A DNA stretch of 5,325 bases from assembly GCA_027371665.1 (NCBI GenBank), contig DAHXMP010000308.1, positions 1 to 5,325 of the forward strand, written 5' to 3'. Positions 1 to 3,154 of this stretch are shown one piece after another. The notes under the pieces were generated by a model that made no database searches, was not told where the DNA came from, and saw only the letters and a list, made by a program, of their open reading frames with translations. The position numbers and the translations under genes are program-made. Source of the DNA: Bacteroidota bacterium. GTDB taxonomy: Bacteria; Bacteroidota; Ignavibacteria; Kapaibacteriales; UBA2268. How positions within the stretch are numbered: the first letter of the stretch is position 1; each line of letters starts with the position of its first letter.

Positions 1-75
1 TTTTATCCGCTGCTATATAGTTGCCATCAGGTGCGGTGGCGAGGTGCAGTATATGAAAGTGGTGAAGGGGGAATA
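1..75. other. GC-richer edge fragment, possible end of a neighbouring gene
   Basis: This stretch is visibly richer in G and C than the next 300 bases, so it may belong to a gene cut by the window edge. The frame cannot be decided. Plus-strand frame 2 is open from base 2 to TAA at 74-76. Plus frame 1 is open to TGA at 85-87. On the minus strand a frame is open from an in-frame TGA at 113-115 down to base 1, with a first possible start GTG at 98-100, and it ends in LATAPDGNYIAADK, which reads like ordinary protein. Three overlapping open frames in such a short segment prove nothing, so no CDS is called. It could also be a fragment of a dispersed repeat. Confidence 0.3.
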
Positions 76-101
76 AAAAATAATTGAATAATTCTGTCAC
101 T

Positions 102-130
102 TTGTATCGTTTTCAATTGTTATATATATA
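102..130 (+). promoter_or_regulatory. Possible sigma70-like promoter upstream of the mini-ORF
   Basis: TTGTAT at 102-107 and TATATA at 125-130 are separated by 17 bases, the classical spacing of -35 and -10 boxes. A transcript would start near 137 and give a leader of roughly 60 nt before the ATG at 196. The region is AT-rich, so a chance match is likely. The Bacteroidota-type -7 box (TAnnTTTG) is not present here. Confidence 0.22.
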
Positions 131-195
131 GAAGCAGGGACTATTTTAAAAAGTTATTTGAAAATAAATTTTTCATTCAATGATGAAGGAGGACT

Positions 196-267
196 ATGAA
201 GACAAAACAGAACAAGAACCAGGAGAATCGGCATGCACATTTTGTGCTTAGAGAGTTAGTTATATAA
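196..267 (+). CDS. Possible 23-residue mini-protein or leader peptide
   Basis: ATG at 196 opens a 23-codon frame ending in TAA at 265-267. The start lies behind AAGGAGG (186-192), a near-perfect anti-Shine-Dalgarno complement, but only 3 nt separate it from the ATG, which is short. The peptide begins MKTKQNKNQENRHAHF; it is basic, polar and has no membrane segment or signal. The frame contains a small perfect inverted repeat, GCACA/TGTGC at 235-239 and 243-247, and is followed within 4 nt by the hairpin at 271-300. The position before a structured region and a downstream gene set is compatible with a leader peptide, but there is no run of one amino acid to suggest classical attenuation. I do not recognise it. 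It may simply be non-coding. Confidence 0.27.
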   Translation: MKTKQNKNQENRHAHFVLRELVI

Positions 268-270
268 AAA

Positions 271-300
271 TAGAGTCATCGGAAGAGTCCAATGACTCTA
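271..300. repeat. Perfect 9-bp inverted repeat with nested stem (hairpin 1)
   Basis: TAGAGTCAT (271-279) pairs perfectly with ATGACTCTA (292-300). Inside, GGA (281-283) pairs with TCC (288-290) around the loop AGAG, with a single C/A mismatch between the two stems. The 6-mer AGAGTC also occurs twice directly (272-277 and 284-289). On the plus strand no T-run follows. On the minus strand the hairpin is followed by TTTTTATATA, so as a terminator it would work for leftward transcription, although no leftward gene is seen just to its right. Other readings are a dispersed intergenic repeat, a protein-binding palindrome, or part of a structured RNA. Confidence 0.6.
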
Positions 301-309
301 CGCTAAACA

Positions 310-359
310 GCTCTTTTCCGCATACAAAGAATTTGAGCAATGAATGCGGATGTAAGAGC
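310..359. repeat. Long imperfect inverted repeat (hairpin 2)
   Basis: GCTCTT (310-315) pairs with AAGAGC (354-359), and CCGCAT (318-323) pairs with ATGCGG (344-349). The arms are separated by a 2-nt (TT) and 4-nt (ATGT) internal loop, and the apical loop is about 20 nt. No T-run follows, so it is not an obvious terminator. It lies 10 nt after hairpin 1 and about 17 nt before the candidate -7 box of gene A, so it could be a structured leader, an operator-like site or a recombination site. The arms do not match the usual integron attC core well. Confidence 0.5.
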
Positions 360-375
360 AAAATTAAAAAATAAT

Positions 376-383
376 TAATTTTG
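376..383 (+). promoter_or_regulatory. Candidate Bacteroidota -7 promoter box for gene A
   Basis: TAATTTTG matches the Bacteroidota primary sigma factor -7 consensus TAnnTTTG. It lies 24 nt before ATG 408, which would give a short leader that still contains the ribosome binding site at 397-401. A TTTG-type -33 box is not seen at the expected distance (around 352-356), and AT-rich DNA yields chance matches, so support is moderate to low. Confidence 0.35.
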
Positions 384-396
384 TATAACAATTTAT

Positions 397-401
397 AGGA
401 G
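397..401 (+). promoter_or_regulatory. Strong ribosome binding site for ATG 408
   Basis: AGGAG is followed by a 6-nt A spacer and ATG at 408-410. This is a textbook arrangement and the best translation start signal in the left third of the window. It argues that the native start of gene A is 408, although that frame meets TGA eleven codons later. Confidence 0.6.
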
Positions 402-407
402 AAAAAA

Positions 408-593
408 ATGAATTTTCAAAATTTTGAGGTTACACCTCTGTGAAATGCACAATTAAGTATTTCACCTTCCAATACACTTATAATAAATAACATCGGTGGG
501 TCGGGAATAGATGGTGTTCAAATAAATATTATAGGACATAATAGCTGCAACATTCAATATAATGAGATACCATCTCTACCAAATGGAGGTGTA
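408..593 (+). pseudogene. In-frame 5' part of gene A, interrupted by TGA at codon 12
   Basis: ATG 408 is in the same frame as the long open frame that continues to 1127 (186 nt = 62 codons upstream of ATG 594). The translation reads MNFQNFEVTPL, then TGA at 441-443, then 50 more sense codons without a stop (NAQLSISPSNTLIINNIGG... to PNGGV), joining gene A directly. No ATG, GTG or TTG occurs in frame between the TGA and 594. A 50-codon stop-free stretch is not expected by chance in DNA this AT-rich, so it was probably coding. Replacing the stop with Trp (TGG to TGA is one base) gives a smooth VTPLWNAQLSI. The gene is therefore either inactivated by a nonsense mutation, affected by a sequencing error, read through, or re-initiated at 594. 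Confidence 0.55.
585..590 (+). promoter_or_regulatory. Internal Shine-Dalgarno-like sequence before ATG 594
   Basis: GGAGGT lies just before ATG 594, with GGAGG ending 4 nt upstream of it. It also encodes Gly-Gly in the extended frame, so it may be coincidental. If real, it would allow independent or restart translation of the shorter 177-residue product of gene A after the TGA at 441. Confidence 0.35.
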
Positions 594-1127
594 ATGAGAA
601 TTTCTTCATTGGGAAAAAATTTAATCAATCAAGTAGTAACATTTTATGATGAATTAATATGGTTTGATTCTACACTTAATCAAGTTATTATTGGATATAA
701 TATGGGATTGATGCCCCAGCAATTTACTCTTTTTGGTGAATTGAATGGTAGTAGAGTTTTTGAAATTCAAAAACAAAATCCATTATATCCAACTATGCCA
801 GGTTTTTGGGAAATTGTTGCGGGAGTTGGAGCACTTGTTGGTATTGGCGTTGCGGTATGGGCCGCTTTACGAACACATACTACAACATCAAGAACGTATA
901 ATTATGACGCGAACAATAATCTTATAGGTTATAGTGTTACTTATACTACAGATCCAAATCCTTTTGAAATAATTGTAGATGGACAAACCTATTTAGTTGA
1001 TGATTTTGGTATAAATTATTCAGAGAATTTACAATCTCCCGATGATCAAAATCTTGTGCCATATAATACTGCTTTTCAAATAACAGGTGTAAATTTAAAC
1101 TCTTTAGAAATTACATCAATTATTTAG
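594..1127 (+). CDS. Gene A: beta-rich protein with a glycine-rich hydrophobic helix, unknown function
   Basis: The uninterrupted frame from ATG 594 gives 177 residues; with the upstream extension from 408 it would be 239. I do not recognise a family. Residues 1-65 are rich in alternating hydrophobic and polar residues typical of beta strands. Residues 71-92 (FWEIVAGVGALVGIGVAVWAAL) form one clear membrane-length hydrophobic segment with four glycines and a GxxxG spacing (G79, G83), followed by Arg and a Thr run. The rest (93-177) is again beta-like, acidic and Asn-rich. No N-terminal signal peptide or lipobox is visible, and there are no Cys residues in this part. The Gly-rich helix recalls pore-forming peptides and phage-type or bacteriocin-type proteins, but this is only a resemblance. 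The gene ends in TAG and is followed 74 nt later by gene B. Codon use is strongly AT-biased like genes B and C. The true start may be 408; see the separate entry for the in-frame TGA. Confidence 0.7.
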   Translation: MRISSLGKNLINQVVTFYDELIWFDSTLNQVIIGYNMGLMPQQFTLFGELNGSRVFEIQKQNPLYPTMPGFWEIVAGVGALVGIGVAVWAALRTHTTTSRTYNYDANNNLIGYSVTYTTDPNPFEIIVDGQTYLVDDFGINYSENLQSPDDQNLVPYNTAFQITGVNLNSLEITSII

Positions 1128-1155
1128 ATACAATGATTTTTAACATAAGACAACC

Positions 1156-1183
1156 TATAAAATTTTATTATTATAATTTTATA
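1156..1183. repeat. AT-only 9-bp inverted repeat before gene B
   Basis: TATAAAATT (1156-1164) pairs perfectly with AATTTTATA (1175-1183) around a 10-nt loop made only of A and T. The site lies between gene A and the ribosome binding site of gene B. It could be a weak hairpin, a promoter-like region or a regulator palindrome, but AT-only inverted repeats are common in DNA of this composition. Confidence 0.3.
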
Positions 1184-1201
1184 ATTTAGAGGATAGCGGA
1201 T

Positions 1202-1891
1202 ATGAAAAAGAAATTTTTATGGATTTCAGTCATTATTGTAATTATTTTTTCTTTATTTGCAATTTATATTAGTAGACATAGAGAGCCTGATTATTCTATA
1301 GGTAATGATAAATTTAAAATTATAAATATTCTAAATCATAAATGGAAATTTATTGTGACAAAGTCAAATACTCATTATATCGATACCTTAATTTTAAATT
1401 CATATTTTAAATCTGGGAATAATGATAATTTAAGATTTAGATGGATCTTAATCACTTTTGATTCTTTAAAATCGAATAGTTTAATTGATACTGTATATTC
1501 AGTTATTAATGTTTCTGTAGATAAAAATAATTATGTTGAAATACCAAATCCGACAAATAAATATTTAAAATTAACAGAAGCTATACCCTCGCCACAATTG
1601 AAATTTCCTATTGAATTAGGTCATCCAATAAATACAAAAACAAAAGTAAAGATAACTAGCAATGAAGAATTAAAAGGTATAACAGTTACGGGTAAGATTG
1701 AAGTTAAAGGAAAAATTTATTATGATAATCCAATTGTCAAAGATTCATGTTTGGTATTAGATGTAGTGGGCAATAGTAAATTAGGTACATTTAAAGCCAA
1801 ATATTATTTCCATGAAAAATACGGATTTGTTTATTTTTATTTCGACTTTGTTAAGTATCAAGTAGAAATTAACATTATTTCATACAAATGA
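1202..1891 (+). CDS. Gene B: membrane-anchored protein of unknown function
   Basis: This 229-residue protein starts at ATG 1202, behind AGAGGA (1188-1193) at an 8-nt spacing. The N-terminus is MKKK followed by one hydrophobic segment at residues 5-23 (FLWISVIIVIIFSLFAIYI) and then R-H-R. There is no lipobox and no convincing signal peptidase site, so a single-pass anchor with an exported or cytoplasmic domain is likely; the basic residues on both sides leave the orientation open. The remaining 200 residues look mostly like beta strands. A conserved-looking C-terminal block, YYFHEKYGFVYFYFDF (201-216), is dense in aromatics and may be the core of a beta sheet. The only Cys is C183. I do not recognise the family. 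It sits between gene A and the peptidase gene, 74 and 32 nt away, so it is probably co-transcribed. It ends in TGA; four codons later there is a TAA. Confidence 0.75.
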   Translation: MKKKFLWISVIIVIIFSLFAIYISRHREPDYSIGNDKFKIINILNHKWKFIVTKSNTHYIDTLILNSYFKSGNNDNLRFRWILITFDSLKSNSLIDTVYSVINVSVDKNNYVEIPNPTNKYLKLTEAIPSPQLKFPIELGHPINTKTKVKITSNEELKGITVTGKIEVKGKIYYDNPIVKDSCLVLDVVGNSKLGTFKAKYYFHEKYGFVYFYFDFVKYQVEINIISYK

Positions 1892-1923
1892 TTTTTTGAG
1901 TTCTAACTAAGTAGGTGAAATAT

Positions 1924-2844
1924 ATGTATTCTCTATATAAAAATGTACAATTAGATAATGGGCAACGGGTTGGAACTGGTTGGCTGCCACCATTACCCAA
2001 TATGCAGGATTATACAAAAGAACATGAGGAAATAATACCGTTTATTTCTAAACTTGGATTAGCAGATATGGAACAAAAATTACCTTCAAAAATTGATTTA
2101 AGGCAATGGTGTTCTCCAATAGAAAATCAACTTAAACTGGGGTCATGTTCAGCTCATGCAGGAATTGCATTAGTTGAATATTTCGAGAAAAAAGTAAACA
2201 ATAAATTTATTGAAGGTAGCCATCTTTTTTTATATAAGACTACACGAAATCTGATGCAGATTGCTGGCGATTCCGGTGCTTGGTTAAGAAATGTCATGAG
2301 TGCCTTAGTTTTATTTGGTGTGCCAAATGAAAAATATTGGCCTTACTCTACTGATGGGATTCATGTAAATCCAAATTGGGATAGTGAGCCAAGTGCTTTT
2401 CTTTATGCTTTAGCAAATAATTACCAAGCAATTAAATATTTTTGTCATGACCCTCAAGGTAAAAATATAAATACATCAGATTTACTTTTAACAGTTAAAC
2501 AATATCTGGCGAGTGGTATTCCGTCTATGTTTGGTTTTTGGGGATTCCCTTCTTACAATTTAACAGATATAATAGGAGGTATACCTTATCCAGGCCCGAA
2601 AGAATTTGCTCAATGGGGACACGCTATCACTACTTTTGGTTATGATGATGATATAAAAATAACGAACACAAAATATAATATTCAAACTACGGGGGCTCTA
2701 CTTATACGTAATTCTTGGGGTACAAATTGGGGTGATAAAGGTTATGGCTGGTTACCTTATAATTATGTCCTAAATAAGTTAGCTTGTGATTTTTGGTCGC
2801 TTCTATCAATGGAATGGATTGATAGTGGTCAATTTGGTATATAA
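1924..2844 (+). CDS. Gene C: papain-like (C1A) cysteine peptidase
   Basis: The 306-residue product has the full catalytic set of the papain family (C1A): oxyanion-hole Gln69 in ENQLKLGSC, nucleophile Cys75 in GSCSAHAG, His233 in WGHAITTFGY, and Asn263 in LIRNSWGTNWGDKGYGW. The Gln-Cys spacing of 6 and the NSWG motif match papain. The Trp that often follows Cys in eukaryotic members is Ser76 here. Between His and Asn there are 30 residues, longer than in papain. The N-terminus carries GTGWLPPLPNMQDYT (17-31), like the short 'GWLPDLPDxRDY' motif preceding the domain in many prokaryotic C1A proteins. There is no signal peptide, membrane segment or inhibitor-type prodomain, so it is probably cytoplasmic or exported by an unusual route. 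ATG 1924 is preferred because AGGTG (1913-1917) lies 6 nt upstream; the in-frame GTG at 1915, three codons earlier, overlaps that site. The natural substrate is unknown; gene A or B products are candidates only by proximity. Confidence 0.92.
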   Translation: MYSLYKNVQLDNGQRVGTGWLPPLPNMQDYTKEHEEIIPFISKLGLADMEQKLPSKIDLRQWCSPIENQLKLGSCSAHAGIALVEYFEKKVNNKFIEGSHLFLYKTTRNLMQIAGDSGAWLRNVMSALVLFGVPNEKYWPYSTDGIHVNPNWDSEPSAFLYALANNYQAIKYFCHDPQGKNINTSDLLLTVKQYLASGIPSMFGFWGFPSYNLTDIIGGIPYPGPKEFAQWGHAITTFGYDDDIKITNTKYNIQTTGALLIRNSWGTNWGDKGYGWLPYNYVLNKLACDFWSLLSMEWIDSGQFGI

Positions 2845-2879
2845 AATTCATTTTTTTTATATAAAAATTTTATTTTTTT
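2841..2879 (+). terminator. Weak AT-only hairpin with T-run after gene C
   Basis: ATAAAATT (2841-2848, overlapping the TAA stop) pairs with AATTTTAT (2866-2873), and a run of seven T follows (2873-2879). The layout is that of an intrinsic terminator, but the stem has no GC pairs and would be weak. It repeats the arm sequence of the inverted repeat found before gene B. Confidence 0.3.
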
Positions 2880-2944
2880 AAAATTTCTAAGACAAAAACG
2901 TTCTATATATTTTTTCGTAATCTTTCCTGACTCTATCTTCTGTC

Positions 2945-3000
2945 AAGCCGAACCGGGCGAGGGAGTATTTATGCTCGCTTTTGCGGACTTTAGTTTTTTT
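2945..3000 (+). terminator. Probable intrinsic terminator of the A-B-C unit
   Basis: GCGAG (2957-2961) pairs with CTCGC (2974-2978), extendable outward by two G-T wobbles. An outer interrupted stem pairs AAG-CCG (2945-2950) with CGG-a-CTT (2984-2990). The run TTTTTTT at 2994-3000 follows. This island is markedly GC-richer than its surroundings and about 100 nt after the stop of gene C, which fits a rightward terminator. Confidence 0.5.
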
Positions 3001-3018
3001 CAATAATTAGAACTGCTT

Positions 3019-3053
3019 AAAAAAACAGTACTTTTCATTTATTTCTTAAGTAT
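3019..3053 (-). terminator. Possible leftward terminator for the propeller gene
   Basis: On the minus strand TACTT/AAGTA (3048-3052 and 3029-3033) forms a 5-bp stem, 6 with a wobble pair, with a 14-nt loop. It is followed after three bases by seven T (plus-strand A-run 3019-3025). It lies about 100 nt downstream of the propeller gene stop. The stem is short and AT-rich, so support is modest. Confidence 0.32.
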
Positions 3054-3089
3054 CCGAACCGTTTAAAAAACTGAAAAACTACAATTCAC

Positions 3090-3117
3090 GTATTCACACT
3101 TCCGTGGGATTGAATAC
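3090..3117 (-). terminator. Hairpin in the 3' region of the propeller gene
   Basis: GTATTCA (3090-3096) pairs perfectly with TGAATAC (3111-3117), and CAC (3097-3099) stacks with GTG (3104-3106) around TTCC, leaving a GGAT bulge. It begins 37 nt after the minus-strand stop codon. In the leftward direction T-runs follow about 12 and 20 nt later, so it may be part of a compound terminator or a 3'-end stabilising hairpin. Confidence 0.4.
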
Positions 3118-3154
3118 AAACTTGGTGTCTTTATTTAATTAGCAAATCAAAATT

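Noticed and set aside
271..359. Integron attC site
   Set aside because: The inverted repeats lack matching RYYYAAC and GTTRRRY core sites at the expected positions, and no integrase is in the window.
271..359. CRISPR array
   Set aside because: There are no regularly spaced direct repeats; the repeated AGAGTC is only 6 bases and part of a hairpin.
441..480. Selenocysteine insertion at the TGA of gene A
   Set aside because: No convincing stem-loop of bacterial SECIS type follows the TGA, and a Sec at residue 12 has no functional context.
745..927. 60-codon plus-strand open frame inside gene A
   Set aside because: It lies fully within gene A in another frame, has no ribosome binding site, and gene A shows the better protein-like pattern.
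1915..1923. GTG start three codons upstream for the peptidase
   Set aside because: This GTG is part of the AGGTG ribosome binding site that serves ATG 1924, which has the better spacing.
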